Shown: positions 1-8,137 of the stretch, one piece after another | Layout: every line of letters starts with the position of its first letter | Numbering within the stretch: the stretch's first letter is position 1 | The notes under the pieces: model-generated | The model's input: only the letters and a program-made list of their open reading frames with translations | Databases searched by the model: none | What the model was told of the DNA's origin: nothing | Source of the DNA: Cognatazoarcus halotolerans | Lineage (GTDB): Bacteria; Pseudomonadota; Gammaproteobacteria; Burkholderiales; Rhodocyclaceae | NCBI RefSeq assembly: GCF_009800965.1 | Contig: NZ_WUAF01000002.1 | Coordinates: 356,299 to 420,298, forward strand | DNA length: 64,000 bases | Direction: 5' to 3' | Program-made: the position numbers and the translations under genes

Positions 1-748
1 GGAGGCCACAACCAGCTATCTGGTCCAGCACCTCCAGAAGCTCTACAAGGAAGGGGCCCTCAAGGGGCTCGTGCTCGATCTGCGGAACGATCCGGGAGGC
101 CTTTTGCATGGAGCCGTTGGCGTATCGGCAGCCTTCCTTCCGCCGAACCAACTCGTGGTCTCGACGGATGGGCGTACCGAGGACGCCAAGCGCCGCTACC
201 TTGCATCGCCGGACGACTATCTGCGGGGTACTCGCACCGATGTTCTGCACGATCTCCCCGATGGGGTCAAGGATGTGCCGATGGTTGTGCTGGTGAACGG
301 TGGTTCCGCATCGGCGTCCGAGATCGTCGCGGGTGCCTTGCAGGATCATAAGCGGGCCGTGATCATGGGAACGTCAACGTTTGGCAAAGGTTCGGTTCAG
401 ACCATTCTGCCGCTCAATAACAGCACCGCGATCAAGCTCACGACCGCTCGTTATTACACGCCCAGTGGCCGGTCGATCCAGGCCAAGGGCATCGAGCCGG
501 ACATCGTCGTAGCGGAAACGCCGGATGGTCCGGCACCGGACCGGATTCGGGAGGCCGATCTCGTTGGTCACCTTACCAACGACAAGGATGCGGAGGCGGG
601 TGCCACCAAGTCACCGGATGTCGAGTCCAAGCATGACGATGCGGACGCACCGGCTGCGCGCTTTGAGTTTGCGGGTCCTGATGACCGTCAGCTGTCGCAG
701 GCCATAAGTCTTCTCAAGGGTCTTCAGATCATCCAGAATAAACACTGA
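1..748 (+). CDS. ctpA: S41 family C-terminal processing peptidase, C-terminal part (5' end outside window)
   Basis: The reading frame is open from base 2 to a TGA at 746-748, so this is the C-terminal part of a gene that starts left of the window. The translation shows S41 protease core motifs: LDLRNDPGG, the nucleophile serine region GSASASE, and FGKGSVQ, which carries the catalytic lysine of the Ser-Lys dyad. These enzymes are periplasmic, usually carry a signal peptide and a PDZ domain (neither visible here), and trim C-termini of envelope proteins. After the core is an acidic, low-complexity tail of about 70 residues ending near LKGLQIIQNKH, typical of proteobacterial CtpA. An internal GTG at 71 is not a credible start because conserved sequence continues upstream of it. 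A small unknown gene follows after 23 bases. Confidence 0.93.
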   Translation, partial: EATTSYLVQHLQKLYKEGALKGLVLDLRNDPGGLLHGAVGVSAAFLPPNQLVVSTDGRTEDAKRRYLASPDDYLRGTRTDVLHDLPDGVKDVPMVVLVNGGSASASEIVAGALQDHKRAVIMGTSTFGKGSVQTILPLNNSTAIKLTTARYYTPSGRSIQAKGIEPDIVVAETPDGPAPDRIREADLVGHLTNDKDAEAGATKSPDVESKHDDADAPAARFEFAGPDDRQLSQAISLLKGLQIIQNKH

Positions 749-771
749 GTTGTATCGGAGGCGGGAGCATC

Positions 772-1227
772 ATGCGGCGGGAAACGGCCTACAAGCTTGC
801 GGGACGACGGCACGATCAGCATCACGGTGTCGTTGTGTCTGGATTGCAGAAAGAGCGTGAAATCCGCTTCCGCCCCTTGCCTCCGAATCAGGTTGAGCAG
901 GCGGCACTGGCACTGCGCGCGCTGCGCGGTCTTGCCGTGCGTCCCGGTACCCGGCCACGTTCTCTGCTCGTATCCTATTCGATCCTTGATTATTCACTGG
1001 AGTTGATCGAGCAGGCCCTGACTGATGCCGGCTTCCATCTCGATAATGCCTTGTATGTCAAGCTCGTGCGTTCCCTCGTCTATTACGTGGAAAGCACACA
1101 GCGACATAATCTGAGCTCCCCCGAGCGATTGATCAAGAAGTCGAACGAGGTGTATGTGAAGGTCTATGATCAGCACCCGCACGGCGATCACGATGAAACA
1201 CCGCAAGAATTGCGCGAATACAAATAA
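772..1227 (+). CDS. Conserved-looking hypothetical protein, 151 aa
   Basis: I do not recognise this gene. The ATG at 772 is preceded by GGAGG at 758-762 with about 10 bases of spacing, which supports the start. The product is soluble, basic at its N-terminus, and lacks a signal peptide or membrane segment. The middle, roughly residues 43-85, has an alternating pattern (PRSLLVSYSILDYSLELIEQALTDAGF) that resembles one beta-alpha-beta unit of the heavy-metal-associated ferredoxin-like fold, but there is no CxxC metal site. The C-terminus is charged and His/Asp/Glu-rich. It sits between the ctp peptidase and moeB on the same strand with short gaps (23 and 60 bases), so co-transcription is likely. 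The function is unknown. Confidence 0.72.
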   Translation: MRRETAYKLAGRRHDQHHGVVVSGLQKEREIRFRPLPPNQVEQAALALRALRGLAVRPGTRPRSLLVSYSILDYSLELIEQALTDAGFHLDNALYVKLVRSLVYYVESTQRHNLSSPERLIKKSNEVYVKVYDQHPHGDHDETPQELREYK

Positions 1228-1287
1228 GAGTCCTGTCGGGGGATTGAGCCCTGCCTCGGCGTCTCTTTCGACCGGACTGCATCATCG

Positions 1288-2040
1288 ATGACGGATCAGG
1301 AACTGCTGCGCTACAGCAGGCACATACTGTTGCCGGAAATCGATATCGAGGGGCAGCAGGCAATCCTGGATTCTCGCGTATTGGTCCTTGGCGCCGGGGG
1401 CTTGGGCTCGCCTGCGGCAATGTATCTCGCAGCTGCCGGGGTCGGTACGATCGTGCTTTGCGACGGCGACATCGTTGACCTTACCAACCTGCAGCGTCAG
1501 ATACTGCATGTCGAAGAATCGGTTGGCGTTGCCAAAGTGATCTCGGGGGCACGGAGCCTCACGCAGCTCAACCCTCATGTAAAGGTCGAGAGCCTTGGCG
1601 TTCGACTCGAGGGGAGTGCGCTTGAAGAGCAGGTTGCATCCGCAGACGTGGTGCTGGACTGCAGCGACAACTTTGCCACGCGTCATGCCGTGAATCGTGC
1701 CTGCGTGAGGTATCGCAAGCCCCTCGTGTCCGGTGCAGCCATCCGCTTTGATGGTCAACTGGCCGTGTTCGATGCGCGCAGGGCGGATAGCCCCTGTTAT
1801 CACTGCCTCTTTCCGGAAGGAGAGGATGTCGAGGAAGTACGCTGCGCGGTGATGGGCGTGTTTGCGCCGCTGACGGGAATCATCGGCACCAGCCAGGCTG
1901 CGGAAGCACTCAAGCTCGTGGGTGGTTTCGGTGAGGCGGCAGTGGGGCGGTTGCTGCTGCTCGATGGTCTGGCGATGGAATGGCGAAGCATTCGACTTGC
2001 ACGCGATCCCGACTGCGCGGTTTGCGGCGGTGAGCGCTGA
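1288..2040 (+). CDS. moeB: Molybdopterin-synthase adenylyltransferase / HesA-MoeB-ThiF family
   Basis: This 250-residue E1-like enzyme adenylates the C-terminal glycine of MoaD (or ThiS) so that it can be thiolated. Visible are the nucleotide-binding GAGGLGSP near residue 36, the D-x-D-x-V-D-x-x-N-L-x-R-Q segment (CDGDIVDLTNLQRQ), and two zinc-binding CxxC pairs (CYHC near 172 and CAVC near 244). Length and the absence of a rhodanese domain fit MoeB rather than longer MoeZ-like fusions. A MoaD ending in Gly-Gly and a MoaE are encoded 38 kb away in this window, which favours MoeB over ThiF, although one enzyme could serve both. No strong ribosome-binding site precedes the ATG. The gene converges on ribD with only 7 bases between stop codons. 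Confidence 0.9.
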   Translation: MTDQELLRYSRHILLPEIDIEGQQAILDSRVLVLGAGGLGSPAAMYLAAAGVGTIVLCDGDIVDLTNLQRQILHVEESVGVAKVISGARSLTQLNPHVKVESLGVRLEGSALEEQVASADVVLDCSDNFATRHAVNRACVRYRKPLVSGAAIRFDGQLAVFDARRADSPCYHCLFPEGEDVEEVRCAVMGVFAPLTGIIGTSQAAEALKLVGGFGEAAVGRLLLLDGLAMEWRSIRLARDPDCAVCGGER

Positions 2041-2047
2041 GCTTCGA

Positions 2048-3142
2048 TCAACTCCGCCAGCGCGCGACGATGCGGAGATCTTCACCTATCTGCCGAATGT
2101 CGTGGAAATTCAGTTTTTGACGCGCTTCAAGTGAGTCGATCTCCGGAAGGTTGAACGCCCCCAAACCGTCCGGGCCGAGCAAGGACGGCGCCAGATAAAG
2201 CACGAGTTCATCGACACAAGCCTCGCCGACGAGTGATCCGTTTAGCCCGAAGCCGGCTTCCACGAGTAGTTCGTTGATGCCGCGATCGGCAAGCAGGTGC
2301 ATGAGCGCCGGAAGGTCTACCTTCCCCTGAGGGTTGGGTAGCTCGACAATTTCTGCCCCCCGGGCTTCAAGCCGATTGCGACGCCCCGGCTCGGCGCTGG
2401 CACAAGCTATCAGGGCACATTGTCCTTCGAGGATTCTGGCCTCGGGAGGGGTTTCCAGCCTGGCGTCAACCACGACTCTCAGCGGCTGTCGAATTGTATC
2501 GATCGCACGCACAGTGAGTTGGGGGTCGTCGTCTCTGACAGTGCCGATGCCGGTCATGATCGCACAACTCCTGGCCCGCCAGCGGTGGCCGTCTCTGCGC
2601 GCATCGGGACCCGTGATCCACTGGCTGATGCCGTTTGCGAGTGCGGTGCGACCATCAAGGCTGGTGGCTGCCTTAAGCCGTACCCAGGGGCGATTGCGCG
2701 TCATTCGCGAAACGAAACCGATATTCAGTTCGTGTGCCGATTCTTCGAGCAATCCGCATGTGACGTTGATGCCCGCCTGGCGGAGCCGCTCAAGGCCCCT
2801 ACCGGATACCTTCGGGTTTGGATCACGCATTGCGCTGATTACGCGGAGGACCCCGGCCGCAACGAGTGCATCGGCGCAGGGCGGCGTACGTCCGTGGTGG
2901 GCGCACGGCTCAAGGGTGACATAAGCGGTCGCGCCTCGCGCCCGCTCGCCGGCTGCCGCGAGCGCATGCACTTCGGCGTGAGCTTCTCCTGCGCGATGAT
3001 GCCATCCCTCACCCACGATCTGACCATCGCGAACGATGACGCAGCCGACTCGCGGGTTGGGCGAGGTCGTCAGCAGACCCCGCTCGGCCAGACGCAGGGC
3101 CCGGGCCATGAAAGCGTGATCAGCGGCGGAGAAATCCGGCAT
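2048..3142 (-). CDS. ribD: Bifunctional riboflavin biosynthesis deaminase/reductase RibD
   Basis: The 364-residue protein catalyses two consecutive riboflavin steps: deamination of the pyrimidine from GTP-cyclohydrolase II, then NADPH-dependent reduction of the ribosyl side chain. The N-terminal cytidine-deaminase-like domain (about 1-145) has the zinc ligand and catalytic motif HAEVHAL and the two-cysteine motif PCAHHGRTPPC. The C-terminal reductase domain (about 150-364) contains RPWVRLKAATSLDGRTA, typical of RibD/RibG. It is the third gene of the glyA-nrdR-ribD set, 13 bases after nrdR, the classical proteobacterial order. The Shine-Dalgarno before the ATG is weak, so translation may be partly coupled to nrdR. 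Confidence 0.97.
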   Translation of the reverse strand: MPDFSAADHAFMARALRLAERGLLTTSPNPRVGCVIVRDGQIVGEGWHHRAGEAHAEVHALAAAGERARGATAYVTLEPCAHHGRTPPCADALVAAGVLRVISAMRDPNPKVSGRGLERLRQAGINVTCGLLEESAHELNIGFVSRMTRNRPWVRLKAATSLDGRTALANGISQWITGPDARRDGHRWRARSCAIMTGIGTVRDDDPQLTVRAIDTIRQPLRVVVDARLETPPEARILEGQCALIACASAEPGRRNRLEARGAEIVELPNPQGKVDLPALMHLLADRGINELLVEAGFGLNGSLVGEACVDELVLYLAPSLLGPDGLGAFNLPEIDSLEARQKLNFHDIRQIGEDLRIVARWRS

Positions 3143-3155
3143 CGTTTGTATGGGG

Positions 3156-3632
3156 TCAGGTCTTGCTGGCGCGACTTGCTCGCGGTCGGGAGATCTCGCG
3201 GATCACTTCTGAGAATTCGTCTACGTCTTCGAAATTCCGGTATACCGAGGCGTAACGGATGTAGCCGACCTTATCGAGTTTACGTAACTCCCGCATGACC
3301 TGCTCTCCGAGCTGCTTGGACGGCAATTCACGTTCGCCCAGGGAAAGCAGGCGCTCTTCGATGCGGCTGACCGCAGCCTCGACGCTCTCGACCGTTACCG
3401 GGCGCTTGCGTAGAGCCAGTTTCATGCTCGCCAGCAGCTTGTTGCGATCGAATTCGGTACGGCTGCCGTTGCGCTTGATGATCTGCGGCATCTTGAGATC
3501 GATGCGCTCGTATGTGGTAAACCGTTTGTCGCAGCGCATGCAGCGCCGTCGCCGACGAACGGTGTCTCCCTCCTCATTTTCCCGGGTGTCGGTCACCTGG
3601 GTGGAGAGCTCGCCACAGAAAGGACACTTCAT
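3156..3632 (-). CDS. nrdR: Transcriptional repressor NrdR
   Basis: NrdR represses ribonucleotide reductase genes by sensing ATP/dATP. The 158-residue sequence starts with a zinc ribbon (MKCPFCGE, then CMRCDKRF near residue 31), followed by an arginine-rich stretch and an ATP-cone domain ([18 protein letters not shown] onward). Length and domain order match the family. The ending [11 protein letters not shown] is a basic tail. The gene lies between glyA and ribD; a 12-bp perfect stem-loop occupies the glyA-nrdR gap, which could make nrdR and ribD expression differ from glyA. I saw no convincing NrdR box in the window, so its targets are probably elsewhere. Confidence 0.97.
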   Translation of the reverse strand: MKCPFCGELSTQVTDTRENEEGDTVRRRRRCMRCDKRFTTYERIDLKMPQIIKRNGSRTEFDRNKLLASMKLALRKRPVTVESVEAAVSRIEERLLSLGERELPSKQLGEQVMRELRKLDKVGYIRYASVYRNFEDVDEFSEVIREISRPRASRASKT

Positions 3633-3660
3633 CCGGGTTGTTCCATACGCGATGCATATG

Positions 3661-3692
3661 CTCCGTGGGGAATCACAGCGTTCCCCACGGAG
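3661..3692 (-). terminator. Perfect 12-bp stem-loop between glyA and nrdR (no U-tract)
   Basis: CTCCGTGGGGAA (3661-3672) and TTCCCCACGGAG (3681-3692) are exact reverse complements around an 8-base loop. The structure begins 6 bases after the glyA stop codon on the minus strand. No T-run follows in either direction, so it is not a standard intrinsic terminator; an attenuator, RNA-processing site or 3'-end stabiliser for glyA mRNA are the options. Confidence 0.6.
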
Positions 3693-3698
3693 CGGTGA

Positions 3699-4949
3699 TC
3701 ACTTGCCGTAAACCGGGAAGCGGGCGCAGAGTTCCGCTACCTTTGCACGAACGCCGGAAATCACTGCTTCGTCATGGGGCGCATCAAGGACGTCAGCAAT
3801 GAGGTGGGCGATCTTTTCCGCTTCGATCTCGGTAAAGCCGCGGGTGGTCATGGCCGGCGAACCGATCCGGATGCCGGAGGTCACGAACGGTTTCTCGGGA
3901 TCGTTGGGAATGCTGTTCTTGTTGGTGGTAATGTGGGCGCTTCCGAGAACGGCTTCGGCTTCCTTTCCCGTGATCTTCTTCGCCCGCAGGTCGACCAGGA
4001 AGACATGGCTTTCGGTCCGGCCGGATACGACTCGCAGACCACGCTCCTCTCCGAGCACACGTGCCATGACGCGTGCATTGGCGAGGACCTGTTCCTGATA
4101 GCGCTTGAATCCAGGCTCCAGTGCTTCCTTGAACGCAACCGCCTTGGCGGCGATGACGTGCATCAGGGGGCCGCCCTGAAGGCCCGGGAAAATGGCCGAA
4201 TTGATTGCTTTTTCGTGTTCTGCCTTCATGAGGATGATGCCGCCCCGCGGCCCGCGCAGCGTCTTGTGCGTGGTTGACGTCACCACGTCGGCATGCGGCA
4301 CCGGATTGGGATAGTAACCAGCAGCAATAAGGCCCGCGTAGTGGGCCATGTCGACCCAGAAAATCGCACCGATCTCTTTGGCGATTTTCGCGAAACGTTC
4401 GAAGTCGATGCGCAGAGAGTACGCAGAGGCACCGGCAATGATGATGCGCGGCTTGTGCTCGCGTGCGAGCCGCTCCATGGCGTCGTAATCGATTGCCTCG
4501 TTGGCATCGAGACCATACGCGACCACATTGAACCATTTGCCGGACATGTTGAGCGGCATCCCGTGGGTGAGGTGCCCCCCTTCGGCAAGGCTCATGCCCA
4601 TGATGGTATCCCCGGGTTTTGCAAATGCCATGAGGACGGCCTGATTCGCCTGGGAGCCCGAGTTCGGCTGGACGTTCGCGGCCTCCGCACCGAAGATCTT
4701 CTTTATCCGGTCAATTGCCAGCTGCTCGGCGATATCCACGTACTCGCAGCCACCGTAATAGCGCTTGCCCGGGTACCCTTCCGCGTACTTGTTGGTGAGT
4801 TGCGATCCCTGGGCTTCCATGACCGGGGCGCTCACATAGTTCTCGGACGCAATCAGTTCGATGTGATCTTCCTGGCGACGATTTTCTGCCTGGATTGCGG
4901 ACCAGAGTTCCGGGTCGGCCTGGGCAATGGTGCTCTGCTTGGAAAACAT
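3699..4949 (-). CDS. glyA: Serine hydroxymethyltransferase
   Basis: GlyA converts serine and tetrahydrofolate to glycine and 5,10-methylene-tetrahydrofolate using pyridoxal phosphate. The 416-residue sequence from [16 protein letters not shown] matches the usual bacterial length. Visible are [12 protein letters not shown], the PLP lysine motif [14 protein letters not shown] (about residue 225), and the C-terminal [14 protein letters not shown]. The frame extends 21 codons further upstream, but that extension covers the likely promoter and does not look like GlyA, so the ATG at 4947-4949 is preferred. It is the first gene of glyA-nrdR-ribD. Confidence 0.97.
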   Translation of the reverse strand: MFSKQSTIAQADPELWSAIQAENRRQEDHIELIASENYVSAPVMEAQGSQLTNKYAEGYPGKRYYGGCEYVDIAEQLAIDRIKKIFGAEAANVQPNSGSQANQAVLMAFAKPGDTIMGMSLAEGGHLTHGMPLNMSGKWFNVVAYGLDANEAIDYDAMERLAREHKPRIIIAGASAYSLRIDFERFAKIAKEIGAIFWVDMAHYAGLIAAGYYPNPVPHADVVTSTTHKTLRGPRGGIILMKAEHEKAINSAIFPGLQGGPLMHVIAAKAVAFKEALEPGFKRYQEQVLANARVMARVLGEERGLRVVSGRTESHVFLVDLRAKKITGKEAEAVLGSAHITTNKNSIPNDPEKPFVTSGIRIGSPAMTTRGFTEIEAEKIAHLIADVLDAPHDEAVISGVRAKVAELCARFPVYGK

Positions 4950-4986
4950 GGCTTCGTGTGCTCGAAATAGGCTGAAATAAACGCGG

Positions 4987-4995
4987 ATAGTATCA
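4987..4995 (-). promoter_or_regulatory. Putative extended -10 promoter for glyA
   Basis: Read on the minus strand this is TGATACTAT, i.e. TG-N-TACTAT, close to the extended -10 consensus TG-N-TATAAT. It ends 37 bases before the glyA ATG and lies in the 83-base gap after the histidine phosphatase gene. The upstream TTGCGG is only 14 bases away, so the -35 contribution looks weak. Confidence 0.4.
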
Positions 4996-5032
4996 CGCGA
5001 CAATGGCCGCAAGCTGCTTCAGATGGCGCGCC

Positions 5033-5671
5033 TCAGGTATTCTGCAGCTCGTCGAGTGCGACGCCAAGATGACCCTGCTGGGCCCAGGCCTCGAGGTGCC
5101 AATCCTCGTCCCGTCGCACGATCCAGTTCAACGCGGCGTTCGGAATTGCAAAATCGCGTTCGGCCATCAGGGGCGTGTTCGTAGCGAGTCGGTGGGCGAT
5201 ATCGAGTACGCCCCCGTGCGTGACGATCAGGATCTGTCTTCCGGGGTGCTGGTCTGCGATTGCCAGGAGCGCTTTTCCGATCCGTTTCGAAAACGTATCC
5301 AGGCTTTCTCCTCCCCCGGGGATATCAAACCCGGTGTCGCGCGCCATGAAGCGCGCGTAGGCTTGGGGATGGCGCTCGGCTGCTTCGTTGTAGGTCAGTC
5401 CCTGAAAGTCGCCATAGTGTCGTTCCCGCAGGCTGGCAGCGGTGTGTATCGGAAGACCGGATGCCGCTGCCACCGCTCGGGCCGTTTCGTTCGCGCGCGC
5501 AAGATCGCTGCTGTATACCGCGTCGAATTCGTGCCCCTTGAGCGCACGGGCGGTGGCAAGGGCCTGAGCCCGCCCGCGGGCATTGAGCGAAACGTCCAGA
5601 TGTCCCTGCAGCCGACGCTCGACATTCCAGTCGGTCTCACCGTGGCGGACGAGGCAAAGTCGCGTCCTCAT
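5033..5671 (-). CDS. Histidine phosphatase family protein (phosphoglycerate-mutase-like)
   Basis: The 212-residue protein begins MRTRLCLVRHGETDWN, with the LVRHGET phosphohistidine motif of branch-1 histidine phosphatases. A second catalytic histidine is in ILIVTHGGVLD near residue 150. These cofactor-independent enzymes include GpmB-type phosphatases, CobC alpha-ribazole phosphatase and broad sugar-phosphate phosphatases; the sequence does not discriminate among them, so no symbol is given. The start at 5671 is preceded on the minus strand by GGGAG with good spacing; a longer frame to 5788 lacks family sequence. It lies 83 bases upstream of glyA on the same strand. Confidence 0.88.
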   Translation of the reverse strand: MRTRLCLVRHGETDWNVERRLQGHLDVSLNARGRAQALATARALKGHEFDAVYSSDLARANETARAVAAASGLPIHTAASLRERHYGDFQGLTYNEAAERHPQAYARFMARDTGFDIPGGGESLDTFSKRIGKALLAIADQHPGRQILIVTHGGVLDIAHRLATNTPLMAERDFAIPNAALNWIVRRDEDWHLEAWAQQGHLGVALDELQNT

Positions 5672-5852
5672 CGAAACTCCCGGGTACGCGCAGCCGAAGG
5701 TGCTGCCTGGCGCGTACGTCTTGTTGGAGGGGTTTAAGCGTTTCCCCTGATTTATGGAATTGCCGAGGCGTCCATAATGCGAAGCCAAGCGGCCAGCCGG
5801 GGCTCGCCCCTGCCCGTGGCGGTCATTGTAATCGGTAGAGGAGACTCAAAAG

Positions 5853-6425
5853 GTGTCATTCCTAATAAGGCTTTCGGGCTGGATCGACTGGCTCAACGAA
5901 CGGATTGGCCGGGCGAGCATCTGGCTGGTCCTGTTCGCCACTCTCATCAGTGCGGGCAACGCACTCAGTCGCTATGGGTTCAGTCTGAGTTCGAATGCGA
6001 TGCTCGAAGTTCAGTGGTATCTCTATTCGGCCGTGTTCTTGCTTTGCTCCGGTTACACGTTCATGCGTAACGAGCATGTCAGGATCGATCTGGTCTCAAA
6101 TCGAATGAGCGCCAGGGGCAGAAACTGGGTAGACATCGTGGGAATCGTGGTTTTTCTGCTACCCGTGGCGATGATGATCGTGTGGATGTCCTGGCCATCG
6201 TTTGTCGATTCCTACATGACCAACGAACAGTCATCCAACGCGGGTGGCCTTGTCCGCTGGCCCGTCCGCTTATTGATACCGGTTGGTTTTGCGCTGCTGG
6301 GGATCCAGGCGGTGTCGGAGCTGATCAAGCGCATTGCATTCCTCACGGGTCATGGTCCCGACCCGATCGCGCCCAGCGCCCATGCGCCCGTTGAAATTCC
6401 GGGACAACCGGGAGCCGACAGATGA
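5853..6425 (+). CDS. dctQ: TRAP transporter small permease subunit (DctQ type)
   Basis: The 190-residue protein shows four hydrophobic segments (roughly residues 17-38, 50-68, 92-112 and 138-158) and the DctQ pattern around SRYGFSLSSNAMLEVQWYLYSAVFLL and YTFMRNEHVRIDLV. In TRAP systems this subunit partners the large permease to import organic acids with sodium. The start is GTG at 5853, supported by GAGGAG about 10 bases upstream. Its last bases overlap the start of the large subunit (ATGATG at 6422-6427). The sequence is closest in style to the mannitol/chloroaromatic-type TRAP group, by recall only. No periplasmic binding-protein gene is adjacent. Confidence 0.9.
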   Translation: MSFLIRLSGWIDWLNERIGRASIWLVLFATLISAGNALSRYGFSLSSNAMLEVQWYLYSAVFLLCSGYTFMRNEHVRIDLVSNRMSARGRNWVDIVGIVVFLLPVAMMIVWMSWPSFVDSYMTNEQSSNAGGLVRWPVRLLIPVGFALLGIQAVSELIKRIAFLTGHGPDPIAPSAHAPVEIPGQPGADR

Positions 6426-8038
6426 TGCAGTTCGTGATCGACAACATGGCGCCCCTGATGTTCGGGTCGCTGGTGTTCTTCCTGCTCAGCGGTTTTCCAG
6501 TGGCTTTCGCGCTTGCGGCCAATGGACTTTTCTTCGGTTTTGTGGGTATCGAGCTGGGATTGCTGACGCCAGCACTGCTGCAGGCACTGCCGGAACGTGT
6601 TCTGGGCATCATGACCAACGATACCTTGCTCGCGATCCCGTTCTTTACCTTCATGGGCATCATCCTGGAGCGTAGCGGGATGGCCGAGGATCTGCTCGAA
6701 TCGGCGGGGCAGTTGTTCGGGCCGATCCGCGGGGGTATCACCTACGCCGTTATTATCGTGGGGGCGCTCCTTGCCGCGACGACCGGCGTGGTGGCTGCTT
6801 CGGTCATCTCGATGGGCCTTATTTCGCTTCCGGTAATGCTGCGTTATGGCTATTCGCGCGAGGTGGCGTCAGGCGTCATCTGCGCATCGGGAACGCTGGC
6901 CCAGATCATTCCTCCGTCGCTCGTCCTGATCGTTCTCGCCGATGTGCTGGGCGTCTCGGTGGGCGATGCCTACGCGGGGGCGATCCTTCCTTCGATGCTG
7001 CTGGTCGTCATGTTGATCGGCTACATAATGATTCTGTCGATCTTCAAGCCGGACATGGTGCCGGCGCTTCCACCCGAAGCGCGCACCCTGCGCGGCGGGG
7101 CGCTGGCAAGGAGTGTGCTGGTGGCAATGCTTCCACCAGTCGTGCTGATCTTCCTTGTGCTGGGCACGATCTTCATCGGTCTTGCCACACCAACGGAAGG
7201 TGGCGCGATGGGCGCCACGGGGGCGCTCGTCCTGGCTGGCGTGCGACGTCGTCTGTCCTTGGTGGTGGTGCGCGGTGCACTGGAAACGACCGCCAAGCTG
7301 GCAACCTTCGTGATGTTCATCCTGATCGGTTCCACCGTTTTTGCTCTCACCTTCCGGGCGGTGAATGGTGACCTCTGGGTGGAGCATCTGTTCAGCCTGG
7401 TTCCCGGCGGACAGATCGGCTTCCTGATCGTGGTGAGCCTACTGGTGTTCGTGCTCGGCTTCTTCATCGATTTCTTTGAGATAGCCTTCATTCTGTTGCC
7501 GCTGTTCGGGCCGGTCGCCGAAAAGCTCGGAATCGACATGGTGTGGTTCCTGGTTCTTGTCGGCATGAACATGCAGACTTCTTTCCTTACCCCGCCATTT
7601 GGCTTCGCGTTGTTCTATCTTCGAAGCGTGGCGCCCGTTTCCGACTACGATGACGCCGTTTCGGGCAAACGAATAGGCGGCATCAAGACCGCAATGATCT
7701 ATCGCGGTGTCATTCCTTTCATCGTCATTCAGTTGATTGCTCTTGCCGTGATCTTCATCTTCCCCGAGTTGGTATCAGCCGAACTCGATCCGAAGAAGAA
7801 AATCGATCTCGACAAGATAGAAATCAATGTCGATAGCTACGATACGGGTGGTGGCGGAGGATATGGTGCAGGCTACGGTGGCGGCGCGCCGGGTTATGCC
7901 TTGCCCGAACCGGCGATTCCGGGAAGTGAAGGCGATGCGCCCGCGACGCCCCCGGCGGAGGAGAGTGCTGCACCTGCCGAGCCGGATCCGAACCAGATGC
8001 TCATGGACGCTCTCAAGGAAGGTGCGGAGAAGAAGTAG
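6422..8038 (+). CDS. dctM: TRAP transporter large permease (DctM type) with Gly/Pro-rich C-terminal extension
   Basis: DctM carries the transport path of TRAP transporters. The 538-residue protein has a dozen or so hydrophobic segments and typical stretches such as TNDTLLAIPFFTFMGIILERSG and ASGTLAQIIPPSLVLIVLADVLGV. Most DctM proteins are about 430 residues; here the membrane part ends near residue 455 and is followed by a soluble tail of about 80 residues, first DPKKKIDLDKIEINVD, then a Gly/Tyr-rich patch, then Pro/Ala/Glu-rich sequence ending GAEKK. The tail is unusual and has no recognised domain. The first bases overlap dctQ. A bidirectional terminator follows the stop by 16 bases, so the operon is only two genes. 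Confidence 0.92.
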   Translation: MMQFVIDNMAPLMFGSLVFFLLSGFPVAFALAANGLFFGFVGIELGLLTPALLQALPERVLGIMTNDTLLAIPFFTFMGIILERSGMAEDLLESAGQLFGPIRGGITYAVIIVGALLAATTGVVAASVISMGLISLPVMLRYGYSREVASGVICASGTLAQIIPPSLVLIVLADVLGVSVGDAYAGAILPSMLLVVMLIGYIMILSIFKPDMVPALPPEARTLRGGALARSVLVAMLPPVVLIFLVLGTIFIGLATPTEGGAMGATGALVLAGVRRRLSLVVVRGALETTAKLATFVMFILIGSTVFALTFRAVNGDLWVEHLFSLVPGGQIGFLIVVSLLVFVLGFFIDFFEIAFILLPLFGPVAEKLGIDMVWFLVLVGMNMQTSFLTPPFGFALFYLRSVAPVSDYDDAVSGKRIGGIKTAMIYRGVIPFIVIQLIALAVIFIFPELVSAELDPKKKIDLDKIEINVDSYDTGGGGGYGAGYGGGAPGYALPEPAIPGSEGDAPATPPAEESAAPAEPDPNQMLMDALKEGAEKK

Positions 8039-8054
8039 AGTAGTGGTACATGTG

Positions 8055-8086
8055 AAAAACGGCTCCGGAATGTCGGGGCCGTTTTT
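8055..8086 (+). terminator. Bidirectional intrinsic terminator after dctM and the CoA lyase gene
   Basis: AAAAACGGCTCC and GGGGCCGTTTTT form a stem (nine perfect pairs AAAAACGGC/GCCGTTTTT) with T-runs in both directions. It lies between the dctM stop at 8038 and the stop of the convergent lyase gene at 8138. Confidence 0.88.
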
Positions 8087-8137
8087 CATTTGCCGATTGC
8101 TTTCAAGGCCGGGAGCATGTTCGGGGCGAGATCCCGA

